The notes below the pieces were generated by a model, which was not told where the DNA came from, did not search any database, and worked only from the letters and a program-made list of their open reading frames with translations. Below are positions 54,001 through 64,000 of a stretch of 64,000 nt of DNA, one piece after another (the first letter of the stretch is position 1; each line of letters begins with the position of its first letter). This DNA is from Symbiodinium natans (taxonomy: Eukaryota > Sar > Dinophyceae > Suessiales > Symbiodiniaceae), in contig CAJNDS010002759.1 in assembly GCA_905221605.1 (NCBI GenBank), positions 181,926 through 245,925 of the forward strand, in the 5' to 3' direction. The position numbers and the translations under genes are program-made.

Positions 54001-57000
54001 TCGTAGTCGCAGTCGCTTGAGGGTTAGGGCGGTTAGGATTGTGAGCAAGGTGACGGCTGTTGCTCGTGTCGTGCCACGGGCTTCAGCAGGCCCCAAGCCT
54101 GCCTGCATCCGCCCGCAGGTCGGCTTTCTTAAAGCTGCAGGGACCGACTGGGGGACTCTTTCATGCAGTGGAAGTGCCGTTTGCCAGAGGCCGGGAAATG
54201 GGAGCCAGGTCGGTTCAGGTTGTTGACCCAAAAACCTGGGTAGTGGGTTCTTGTGGTTCCGCCGCAGCTGAGCCGACAGATCGGCACAACGAACCTCAAT
54301 TCCCCTAAACTTAGGCAATCCCTCTAGCTAACCAAACTCTGCCTACGCACAATCAAACCTTTTGCCCAATCCCTTACTGGCCGAACCTCGGGACTTGCTT
54401 TAGCCTGGTCTCCAAGCACGCTCATAGTCCTGCAGGCTTTGGACAGCCACACAGCTCCAACAGCTCGAACAGCAGACCATTCACACAACCCACAGAACCA
54501 TGTCAGCATGCAGCGCAGGGGCCTTCTACAGCCACCTCCACCTCCAGACTGCTGCATCACACCTCCCGATGCTTCTGGCAGGGCCAAGGGACCTGTTGAT
54601 GCCCTCTGGCCCCGTATATTCGGCTCAGGTCTTCAGGGATGTTCGATGATTTCTGCGGCATTTGCTCTCGCTGCTTTCAAGTACCATCGCGTGCCAGCGC
54701 TTTGATGCAAAAGTTGTGGTGCCTTGTTGGTTTCGCAGGCACGTGTGTCACGTGTCAAGTGTTCCACGGAGAAAACAGGTGGATTTCTTTTGCGTTTTTC
54801 TAGCATGCGGCGGTTCCTCCAGAAGCAGCGTTGCACCTTCCAGTTGGGGGGTTCGCAGCCCAGGTTTCAGATCAGAGATCTCCTGGAATATGTTGCTTGG
54901 ACCAGGTGATCAATTAATTGCAGTTGTGCAGTCATGGGCCTCACCCCATCTCACTGAGGCTGTGCAGCTTTTGGAAGAAGGAAACTTCGACGAAGCTATC
55001 CGTTTGGCCAATGGAGGTGGCGAAGGCATCCAAGGCCTCCGGCACATTGTTTGCTTGAAGTGCCTCGGCAAAGTTAAGCAGTCAAGCCTTTGTGCAGCGG
55101 CACTTTTTTCGGGGCATTGTTCTTTGGGACTCCTGAGGTGATTTGGGCTGAGACTGGTATTTCGCCTGTTTTGCCGTTGAGTGGCTCCATAAATCCCAGG
55201 GCTGTTCACTGGCGATGTCGCTTGCTGTAGTTACATACGTAACGTTTGCGAGTGGGGTGAAACAGCAATCTGATACCCGAGTTCAGGTGTTTGACGCCCG
55301 ATGTCAAAGAAGGCAACTTCGAATCTGCTTGCCAAACTTTGCAACGCTTCAGAAGCTTGGTGAGATGCAGTCTTCGAGCATGCCTGTCTTACAGCCCTTC
55401 GTTCCCCCACTCCTTGAAGGTTCTTGAAACTTTTGAGCACCCTGTGCGCTCCATGTCTTGTTTCGATCAACCGTACAGCCTTAGAGTCTAAGCCTTAGAG
55501 TGGCGGACGCACGAATTACTCTTCTGCGACTGCTGCCGACTTTGGAACGCCGAGTGCGAATCATCTTACGGCTCTTTTGGTCCCACTTCAGATTCGCCCG
55601 CAAGTTCTATCCTGCAGGCTTTATATGAATTTATGCAACTCAGGACACCTGGAACCACCCACCTGGCAGGACAAAAAAGCAGTCTTGGCTCAAGGGTGCA
55701 AGTAAGGGTTGCTTCTGGTGGAAGTTTGTGACCCATGGCAGCTCAGTGAACCTAGCTTGTGTTCATCCAGGAAAGCTCCCTGAATATTCTCCGTTTTGAG
55801 TTTCTTTGCCGTTCGTCTTTATGGCTTTATGGTTTAGGGGGTTTTTATGTCTAAGGTTGGATGGCTTCGGGTTGCATCGCCTCTCCTTGTCGGGTTCGTG
55901 GTTGCCTAACCTAGCAATGCAGAGCCAACATATCCTTTTGGAGCCGTGGCTTTGCGCTTCCGGGCTTTTGATTGATGCATCTAGTTCCAGCTCCAGCGGT
56001 AAGACTCATGAATTCACAGGGTCTCAAGGTGTGACAGGCAGTTGGGGTCCCGAGGGTGGGTTCGTCAAGAGAGTTCCTGCCACGTAGCTTTTCCCTGCTC
56101 TTCCTAACTTGCCAGACTTGGCACGGTATCCCGGAAGCCGAGCGCAGGAGTCTTTGGTTCTTTTCGACCGTGCGGGTGTTTCTTGGCGGTGAAGAAAGAA
56201 GAAACGGGGTCTCTGCATCATGTTTAGGAGGCTTGAGGCAGGATGCCTTTCACATGCTGTTTCAGGGATTGAGCTTGGGTGGTTTAAACAGACTGTCATA
56301 CAAGGGAGGACGCATGTGTGTCTACGACGTGTGCAGTTTCTCGGTCGGCACTTTGGTTGTCTCCCGGCTGAGACGCGGCAAAGACATGCAAAGACCGCAC
56401 AAGGCGCTGCCCCACGTGGCTTTGCAGTTGCCGGTGCCTCCGAAGGACCGCCTGCCCAACGAGGCGGGAAGGAGCTGACAACGAACCATTCGGCTGGAGA
56501 GGCAGTGAGAGGCAGTGTCAAATATTTTGTGAGCAAGCTTGTACAAATGGTCGGTTCTTTTTGCACGACGAAGAAAAAAGACGATAGGTTCGATCAGACA
56601 GCGGAAGCGCCCAACAAGTTGATAACTCCAGCCGTCGTTCTTTGAGAACCGACCCAAACTCGGTGGATAGTTGTGACCTTCGCGGAGCAGTGCAAGGTAT
56701 CATTTGGCATCGCAACATTGGTAAAGCCCGGGCGAGTGAGTGAGAAGCAAAACCACTGAGACATGCCAACCACTTCGTTCTGGTGCCCCAGCCAGGAGCT
56801 TTGAGCCCCAAGCCTGCTAGGAACAGAGAGGACGAGAGAGAATGACAAATCGGTGTGTGAAACAATACAGAGGAACTGGCGTGTGCCTAGGAACGATACG
56901 GACAGCGTTTGCGTCCACGTTGATGGTCCAGTCGTAACCGGCTGGGTCCCCCGTGCAGGTCTACGATGATGCGCTGAGACGATTGGTGCACTACCCGTCG

Positions 57001-60000
57001 GCGTTGGTTGCAGCCCACCGAATGCATGCTCACTGATTTTCTTGTTTGGAAAGGAGGTCTCGCCAGCTCTTTTTATGAGATGTAATTCGACTTGCAGGTC
57101 CGGAGCTGCGATTCTGATCTGATGTGTGCATTAGCATTAGCATACGGCGTGCGTGGCTTAGGACCTAAGATGGATGTCCGAGACTTCACGCAAGGATTTG
57201 TGTAATTCGTAGCTCGTCCTTGAAGATTGTTTGAGCATTGCCCCTGGGCCAAAATGCAGCGTTTCAAATCCCAAAAGTCAGGTGCTTTCTTGGTGGCCAA
57301 GAGACATCTTCTCGACCGCCGAGTTGCAGGCACCAGGGGGCTGAAGAGTTGCTACCAGGTTGGGTGCGCAGTGCGCAGTGCGTGTTGACAAGGGGGTCTC
57401 ATGCACTACTCTCTAACATGGCCCGATTAAATGCGAGCCGCGAGCCACTATCATGGGGTCCAAGACTCACCGGCCTTCCAGCTTCGTGAAGACAACCGCA
57501 TTCGCTCTGCAACTGCATCACGACATGTGACGGCGGTTGCTGCCCACGCATCGCGTGTCCTGTAGACTTCCAAGCGGCATTGCCTTCTTGCAAAAACAAC
57601 GACAGCCTTGCAAACATCATTCCCACCGCTCATTTCCGCAGCCGGCCCGGCGCCGACAAGTCGACCAACAGCAAGAACCAAGTTAGTCAAACGGGGCTTG
57701 GGACGGCTTCTGGAGAAACTGGAAAAGTTCGATGCTGAGTCTGGCTGAAAGTGCAAAACGAAAATCTCTTTGCAGGTCCAAAGCCAGAAACGCGCCGCGA
57801 TTAGCCTAGAAACCACGTTGCTCTGCGCAATGATGCACGTCTTGAACAAAGCTGCACTTGACGGTGGAGACAGCTTGCAGGCAAGTCTTGTTGGTCGGTT
57901 CACAAGGGTACGAGAGTACAGTGGCACAACAGTCCCGGAAAGCGGTGCTGTACTGGCAGTTTCTGGGGGAAGAGAATTCTGCGAGACCACGGCAGTGTCT
58001 GCACACCCCATTGCCTTGAAAATGTTCGCTGCCATGCACAAAGCATCCACTTTGGCAAAGATGGCGACTTGCAACACAGCACGGTACAGTCAGGAAGGCA
58101 ACCCACCAGAAGGCTCCGAAGACATTTTGCCCATTCTTGCCTGACGTCCAGTAGCCATTTGCCGCATTTGCCCCCACCCTTACATACTCATCAGACCCAT
58201 TGGCGTGGCAATCGGACAAACATCGACAAACGGAAGTTTATCTGCCGTTCTTCGCAGATGTGGGGTCCGAACCTGAGCGGTGGTCATAAGGAAAGGAATC
58301 AGTTTTTTGTTGTGGCTGGCTTTTGACATGGCACTAAGGAAGACTGTGCTCAATCCTAGTTTGTCATACTTCAATTCATTCAGAATTTCAGAGCGCTTCA
58401 AACTGTCCGCCCAGCACTGAGACTTGCTTGTGTTTGGACGGCCTGCCCATTCGGACCAATTGCACAGGAAATTCTGAGCAAAGATGCGCCCTCATTTGCG
58501 AGTTCGGCGGAGCTTTCACAAGACCCTTGCCTGAAGTTCATATGGGACTTGCCATCATGAGTGTGCAATTGTCAGGGTTTGAATAGTCGTTGCATCCTTT
58601 GCATGCAGCCGAGTGTTGGTTTCGCGCTGTCAGGGAGCCTTTGGTTTGACCTTGACATTCAGACGCAAGGAAGATCCCACGAACATGGCTTTGTGTCTCC
58701 AGGACGACCGCTGCCGCGCCGAAGCGCTAGCGCGGTTATCGGAGAGTAACGATCCCGACCTGGCTGTGGAGTTGTGTTTTGGCGGCCAAGTGGTGGCGCA
58801 CGCGTACATTTTCATGAGCTGTCTTGCGCGCATCCCCAAACCTCGTGCGTCGGGAGTGCTGACCGAGGCTTTTGAAGCTTGGCAGCTCCGAGGCGACATC
58901 TGCTGTGCTTTTGTGCCTTCCCACACACGTGCGACACCAAGAATCGGCCGCAAGGTTTTCAAGATGGTGCGCCGGCTGATTTCTGCTGGGCATGATCCTG
59001 CAAAGTTGCTGATGCCAAAGTTGCAGCAGTTCTTCCAGGCTGGCGCCGGGCTGTTCCCAGCTTGTAAAGATGTTTGTCGCCTGTGCATCAGGTTGATGAC
59101 AAACAAGCCTGCGAGTTGGCGGTCTCTTGCCGCGCATCCATGCCCGTGGACTCCGTGATGGCTATGCTTGACGAGTGCGAGACTCGTTGGAAACATGAGT
59201 GGCCAAGCAGCACACAGTATGAAGCCACATCCCAAAACAAGAGTTTCTTTCTGAGCCGACACTCCACTCCACGTCGGGTGACAGGTAAGATAAATAGGTA
59301 TGTCGCCTGTGGTCGTTGTTGGGATAGTTGGTCCTTGTTCGTTCGGACTTTGATGTCACTCAGCAAGACAAGGTACTTGAAGCAGCTATTCGCACAGGAC
59401 GAGATTGCCGGCCAAGGCTGATCTTGGTCTCGTCGCAGCACAGCGGTCTAAACCCTGCAAAAGATGCAGGTTACCATTCGCAGATGGTGGAACTCTTTGC
59501 AGAGTACGTCGCTTGGTCAGCACGCACATGGCCCGGAGATATTGCAAGTACGTAATGCGGGCCTGCACCGTTACATCTGGAAGGCGCCGTTCAAGACTTC
59601 AACTGAAAGAGGCAAAGCCATCAACATGCTTCTGGCCAGGATCCTTCTGGTTTGTTGCCGTTCCTTCGAGCCAGTGAACGCTACCCTTTGGAACAGGCAA
59701 CAGCAAGGGGTCTGCATCTTTGGTTTGGTTGAGAGTGCCCTGAAACTGCTGAAACTCGTGAGATCTACAAAATCCATGTGTCGAGTGCCAGTTGTTGCAA
59801 GTTGTTTGGCTCGCCATGTCTCCATGTCCGTCGCTATCTGTATATACGTGTGCGTACCTGTCCAGCTCTGACCTGTCCTCCCTAATTGGCATGTTCTCTT
59901 TCTGTTCTCCTTCTCATTCTGGTGAAGTTATGATGCTAGGCGCTGGCGGTGTGCCAGCGGAAGGGCTTGCGCCAAGTGCTCAGAGCAGTGTTTGCGCATT

Positions 60001-60908
60001 GCCATGCCAATGTGGACTCGCTTTCAGAGAGGCGTTCGAAGGGGCTTTTTTGTTTTGAAGACAGGTGTGGTATGTTTGTTCCTGATGTTCCGGTCCAGCT
60101 CCAGTACAGGCACGGCTTTGTGCAATAAATACTTCATGCATGTCTACTGGCCAAATCACGAGCCAAACCGCGGCAGACCGCAGACCTTCTTCAGAGCGGA
60201 CGGTATTGTAAGTCGTAAACAAGTTTCCTAGTTTCTGAGGCTTGACACTGTGACCTGTTCTGACGCTGTGCAAACAGAGTTGAAGCAGCTAAGGTGAAGA
60301 GGTTGCTTACCTCCTCGGGCGGGCTGGACGTGTGGCGGATGCCCTCAGGCGTCTTAGAGTCTAGCACGTCATGACATCGTGGGGTTGGGTTCGATGGGGG
60401 CCTCCTGGTGGGAGGGGTTCCAATACGCACGTGAACCCGAGGCTCCACAAAGGTCATTTGCGGTTTGTGGAATGCCTGGTTGCATAGACTTTTGCGTTAA
60501 GCTTACATTGACCTACATCCTCGAACTAGAGGCTTCAGGTTGCAGCTCTTCTCCCCCCGCACCAAAACCATCAGGCCAACAGTCAAGGTTGGGGGGGGCG
60601 GAAGGAGGATGAAGGGAGGGTGTGTGGGGAGAGGGGCGCTGCAGGATCCTTTTGGAGGAGGTTGGGGACGTCTGCCGTGCTGTGGAGTTCGCGGCGGAGA
60701 CGCAGGAGTCGCGGAAACACAAGCGTGGTGATGCAGGTTTGTGGGAGTCTTGCGCTGTGGAGAGGGTTGATCAGTTCTGGGGAGAAGTGTCTGTCTCAAA
60801 GCAATCATGTGACGGGCACGGGCCATTCTAACAGACTCGACAAATTTGTTTGTCCCCGGAAGGATCCGGACTTATGGGAGATGCTGGTGCCTTGCCTGCT
60901 TGCAAAAC
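51079..60908 (+). CDS. VPS41: VPS41, HOPS-complex vacuolar sorting protein (multi-exon)
   Basis: HOPS subunit that tethers endosomes and AP-3 vesicles to vacuoles or lysosomes. WD-like N-terminal half: ~51079-51196 (LAVDSDGLFVAAGAGDGRIT); 51724-51810 (TFALCAGGDDGR); ~52419-52461 (RTSLIAWANEK) joined by a GC donor to 52581-52615 (GVKVYNTATGQK), then 52976-~53050 (VTYVPRPSGAGRVTGLLWTS) and 53151 onward (AMAWFNVVKLAVF). This reproduces the VPS41 'LIAWAND-GVKVYD' and 'PRP...LxW' signatures. Helical (CHCR) half: 54932-55016 (AVQLLEEGNFDEAIRLA); 55287-55359 (DVKEGNFESACQTLQRF); 56959-57006; 58703-~58781 (EALARLSESNDPDLAVEL); 58955-59038 (VFKMVRRLISAGHDP) joined to 59092 onward (VDDKQACELAVSCRASMPVD); 59368-59416 (RYLKQLFAQDEIAGQ), 59470-59507 (YHSQMVELFAEY), 59640-59696 (DPSGLLPFLRASERYPLEQ); 60863-60908 (DPDLWEMLVPCLLAK, GTATGT donor). 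Some middle exons, the N-terminus and the usual C-terminal RING were not located. Identification is from memory of the family. Confidence 0.78.
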
Positions 60909-62081
60909 GTATGTACGCACATGAATCCCTTCCCCCGAAACTTGCCCGTATTAGTAAAGCCCCTGCTTTGGGTTTCGGGGTTGGGAAGTGCGGCAGTGCG
61001 TCTGTTTTCAGATTTGACTATTTTGGAACTAATTGAGTTTGAATGAACTTGAGTTTGATCTTGGGGTAGTGGAACGACATGGAATCCACCGTCTAATAAC
61101 TTATATAGTGACATTGAAACACACAGTAGGACTTCCTCAACTTGGTTGCACTCCTGATGGTGAAGACATACCCAAGAACTGAAGAGCCAAGGTAAGCTTT
61201 GTGCTGCAGCCACAGCACTCACACTTGCTGGTTCCGCTGCTGGACCCGGGTAGGGTTTGTATGGTTTAGGACTTACTGGCATTCCCCCGCTGTCAGGGCC
61301 ACCTGCTAAACTGACCAGCATGCCTGCGGCTTTGTAACATTGAGTCCGGCTCTTTCTCATGGGAATGACCAATTCATTGAACCTCTGCAGTTTTTCAATC
61401 AGGATCAGCTCGACGCCTTGGAGGCCCGACATCTGGCTGCCGTGGGCGCCGAGTCGCAGAAGCCGCGCCCAAACATCTGTTTAACCGGTTTTAGAGTTCA
61501 GGGTCAGGTTTTCATGAGTCTTTCAGCTTTCCAGGGTCTGGGACCTAAGGATGTGTAGGCAGCTGGGGTTGCATGGGGTTGCATGCGGTTTCTGCACGTG
61601 CCATTCCGCGGATTGCGGACTTCGTCTGCCATGGTGTGCAAGCTGCTTTCGAGTCTTTGGGGTCCTTCCAAAGCCCACGGTTGGGGATATTGGTTGTCTT
61701 GGTACGTGGAACTGCAAGCGCACACATGTCGAAAACCCAAAGCAAGCCAAGGCAGCCTCCTCCGATGGCAACGCCCTCCCATGCTCAGGACTCAGCCCAC
61801 TTGATCCCTCAAGAAGCACGGGCTTAAGATGATGTTGCAGGTGATCGTGGTTGCCAATGTTTCCTGAAAGTTCCGAAGACTTCAGGCTTTCGTAGCCTTC
61901 CGTTGCCTGTTCAAGAACGGCTGGCTTTGCACTAAAGATCCTGGAGCTTGACAGGGGAAAGAAATGCAGGAGGCCGACAGGCAAGCTGCCGAAATGGGCA
62001 GGCTCTCGCAACGCAGCGCAGCATCACTCCAGAAGACTGTGTCGACTGCTCGGCACAGCAGATCGGTACTCATCGTCCCGG
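60909..62081. other. Introns or 3' region after the last recognised VPS41 exon
   Basis: Further VPS41 exons (the end of the CHCR region and a RING-type tail) would be expected on this side. Candidate pieces at 61366-61450 and 61964-62060 (EADRQAAEMGRLSQRSAASL) do not match the family. Nothing else supported. Confidence 0.25.
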
Positions 62082-62495
62082 TTGGGCGTGGAAAGAATTT
62101 TGCTGAAGGAGTCAAAATCAGCAGTCGATGGCATTGCAAGTCCCAATGACTCTGCCCTGTCACAGCACAGCCGAAGTCCGGGCAGCCAAGAGCGAAGGCC
62201 TCCCACACCTGCAAATGCGGAGTCGCAGCACGGCTTGCTTCCGCTGCTACCACCCCTGCCCCGCCGACGACAGCAGCGACTCCAAAACCCGCAGAAGCCA
62301 AGAACGAGAGGGCTGCAGAGCCAGTGTTCAAGAGAGCTTCCCTGGCACGTTCAACATGTACAGCTTGAGGCAGAAGAGCGCCCCGTCGGCTCTACCGAAG
62401 ATGAAGCAGTGCTCTCCTCTTTCGAGGACAAGTGTCGGGATGTCGCAGTGCCGGCGGAGTTTGTGCCATTCCTAGCAGAAGCGGCAGTATCTTAA
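62082..62495 (+). CDS. Ser/Pro/Gln-rich ORF, probable terminal exon
   Basis: 137 codons to TAA at 62493-62495. Begins VERILLKESKSAVDGIASPN. It has a disordered Ser/Pro/Arg/Gln centre (PLLPPLPRRRQQRLQNPQKP) and a structured acidic end (STEDEAVLSSFEDKC, VPAEFVPFLAEAAVS). The possible exon just upstream (61964-62070) is in another frame with too little space for an intron, so continuity is unresolved. No family recognised. Confidence 0.38.
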   Translation: MGVERILLKESKSAVDGIASPNDSALSQHSRSPGSQERRPPTPANAESQHGLLPLLPPLPRRRQQRLQNPQKPRTRGLQSQCSRELPWHVQHVQLEAEERPVGSTEDEAVLSSFEDKCRDVAVPAEFVPFLAEAAVS

Positions 62496-63395
62496 GAAGG
62501 TTGCTCAGATGGTGATGCACTCAACGCTTCGGCTGTGGCCGAAGAAGAGTCGAGCTTTCAGCAGCGTTCTGCAAGGTATGCAGCCAGGTATGGCCAGGTC
62601 ACGCCACAGAGCTCATTCGCAGAGCCGCGCGCAAATACAGCGCCAAATGATGATGACCAATAAAAGCCACACACAGCTCCGGATGATCTTTATGCGCCAA
62701 ATCGGAATAAGATGACCTCCATGATGGGAGCGCGGCATGTGAGCACCTTGCCCCGAAGGGGTGCCTAATTGAAGGCAGGCTGATGATGGAGCCTTGCAAG
62801 CATACAACTCCGAGCGTGAGTTTGGGCATCTTTGAATCGTCGGCCAATTGGGTCCGAGTTTGGTCATCTTGGCTAGCACATCTCACGTCTGCATTGCGCC
62901 ATGCTGCGGTGTTGCCATTGCACATTGCAGAAAACTTCCCACATCCACCGCAACACCCTCAACAGTCCCTCAACACACCTGACGGCACTGAAACCATGTT
63001 TGAGCCAGCTTGAATCTCATCTTGAAGCTTCCTCCCCATCTCGAGGGCCCAAAGATAAACTCCTGTACTCACATGTAGTTACCATGAACATCCCCCTCCC
63101 ATAAAGTACAACAAAACCTGGTTGAAAAACCCAGGTCCTGAGGCTGCTTCCAGGAGAGACGCCATTGGCACGCATTGCCAGCTCCGTGCAGCGAGTGCCT
63201 GGGTAGGAAGAGCTTCGGGCAAGGTGGTCGAACCCGGAGTTATGTGTCGTTGTCAAGCTGTGGACTTCAACTCCGGTGTGCAAGGAAGGCCTGACTGAAG
63301 GGTTTCGGTTGGCAGGCCTGGAAAAAAGAACAACCCAAAACGGGGGCTGTGCACCAGGTCCTTGATTCCTTGCGCCTCTCGTCTGAGCTGCACGC

Positions 63396-63517
63396 TGCTT
63401 GGACGCAGTCCCGGCATTTCATGAGTTCCGTCTCCCTATCTTGAGTGAGTCGCAAAATGTCGCACACGTTGAGGCCACCTGTGCCACTCTGTCTTCGGAC
63501 GAAATGGTCAGTGTCAA
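63396..63517 (+). CDS. Probable internal exon, unknown
   Basis: Reads AVPAFHEFRLPILSESQNVA then HVEATCATLSSDEMVSVKK and ends at a GC donor (AAG^GC) at 63517. If not spliced, the frame continues to a stop at about 63585-63587. Composition is good. Not recognised. Confidence 0.3.
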
Positions 63518-63661
63518 GAAGGCCTTTTCAGGGCTGTCAGGTTGCTTTCCATCGCAATCTCGTCTTGCAGCACTCGCTTGGAACTGACAAGTGTGTAAGG
63601 CTAGTCTTATGCGCAGCCTTTTTGCGCAGGAGGTCGTATGTGGCGTATGTGACGAGCGTAG

Positions 63662-63832
63662 GTTTGTGATGGGAGCTGTGGCTCCTTAAACTTTGCGTTG
63701 GACATGGTTGAGAAGCAGCTTCTCAATAATGCTGGACTAGAACATGCGAATGGGTGTCGAGCCCAAGCATTGCTCATTACAGTGACACCTACTAAGGGTT
63801 GGGCACGTTACAGCCGACTTGTTGTGCACTGA
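63662..63832 (+). CDS. Probable exon, unknown
   Basis: After GAGCGTAG: VCDGSCGSLNFALDMVEKQL then LNNAGLEHANGCRAQALLIT and VTPTKGWARYSRLVVH to TGA at 63830-63832. It could be a terminal exon, or could splice at AAG^GGTTGG. May continue from the 63.4 kb exon. Not recognised. Confidence 0.35.
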   Translation, partial: VCDGSCGSLNFALDMVEKQLLNNAGLEHANGCRAQALLITVTPTKGWARYSRLVVH

Positions 63833-64000
63833 ACTCACCGAGACCGTTGGAAGCCTTGCCTGCTGCGCCCGAGCGTGAGAGTCGCAACCCTACTTGATGA
63901 CATCAAAAGTGCCCGTTCGGACGCGAGTCCTCGTAATTTTAGGAGAAACACCCTGCCTTGTCCCAGCACTGCATGGCCGCCTACCGCCGCGGCCGCGGCT

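Noticed and set aside
55685-55694. TTGGCTCAAG, matching the 3' end of the dinoflagellate spliced leader; a second partial match CCATTTTGGCT at 5814-5824
   Set aside because: Only 10-11 bases of the leader match and the first lies inside a VPS41 intron, so chance is likely. No full leader, Sm site or SL RNA gene context.
1-64000. CRISPR arrays, tRNA/rRNA genes, bacterial operons, insertion sequences, phage genes
   Set aside because: None seen. The intron-rich organisation is eukaryotic, and repeats present are microsatellites or diverged duplications without spacers.

Overview
This looks like nuclear DNA of a dinoflagellate, most like a Symbiodiniaceae-type genome. No taxon-specific marker was seen, so this is inference from four traits. 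(1) The DNA is about half G+C, with very short exons separated by short introns. (2) Several introns use GC or GA instead of GT at the donor, and the reading phase across them is continuous. (3) Nearly all credible coding signal lies on one strand. (4) There are many long G or C homopolymers. No rRNA, tRNA, CRISPR, bacterial operon or bacterial promoter pattern was seen.

Layout. 0-11.5 kb: scattered plus-strand exons and small ORFs of unknown function (best: 259-467 and 3928-4194), with low-information DNA between them. 11.5-20 kb: one very large minus-strand LINE-type retroelement. Its polyprotein carries an apurinic-like endonuclease, a reverse transcriptase, four Cys/His zinc fingers and a C-terminal ubiquitin-specific protease (USP, peptidase C19) with intact catalytic motifs. 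A stretch of about 1.07 kb between the fingers and the protease has slipped into another frame. 20.4-26 kb: short-exon genes on the plus strand. 26.5-31 kb: two intronless genes. One is a pentameric ligand-gated ion channel with a fifth membrane segment and a C-terminal EF-hand. The other is a protein with a dinoflagellate beta-sandwich (MATH-like) C-terminal domain. 31-50.6 kb: a run of small plus-strand genes seen as exons, including a four-exon small gene at 35.3 kb and an EF-hand gene at 47.5 kb. 51-61 kb: a long, intron-rich gene for VPS41, the HOPS-complex vacuolar sorting protein, traced through 16 exon pieces. 61-64 kb: three more unidentified coding pieces.

The genes do not form a pathway. 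They look like a head-to-tail plus-strand array, as dinoflagellates usually have, with one retroelement inserted in the opposite direction. The two points most worth following are the retroelement that carries its own deubiquitinase and the receptor channel whose extra membrane helix would place a calcium sensor in the cytosol. Exon calls without homology rest on reading frame, splice-site context and residue composition only, and are scored low.
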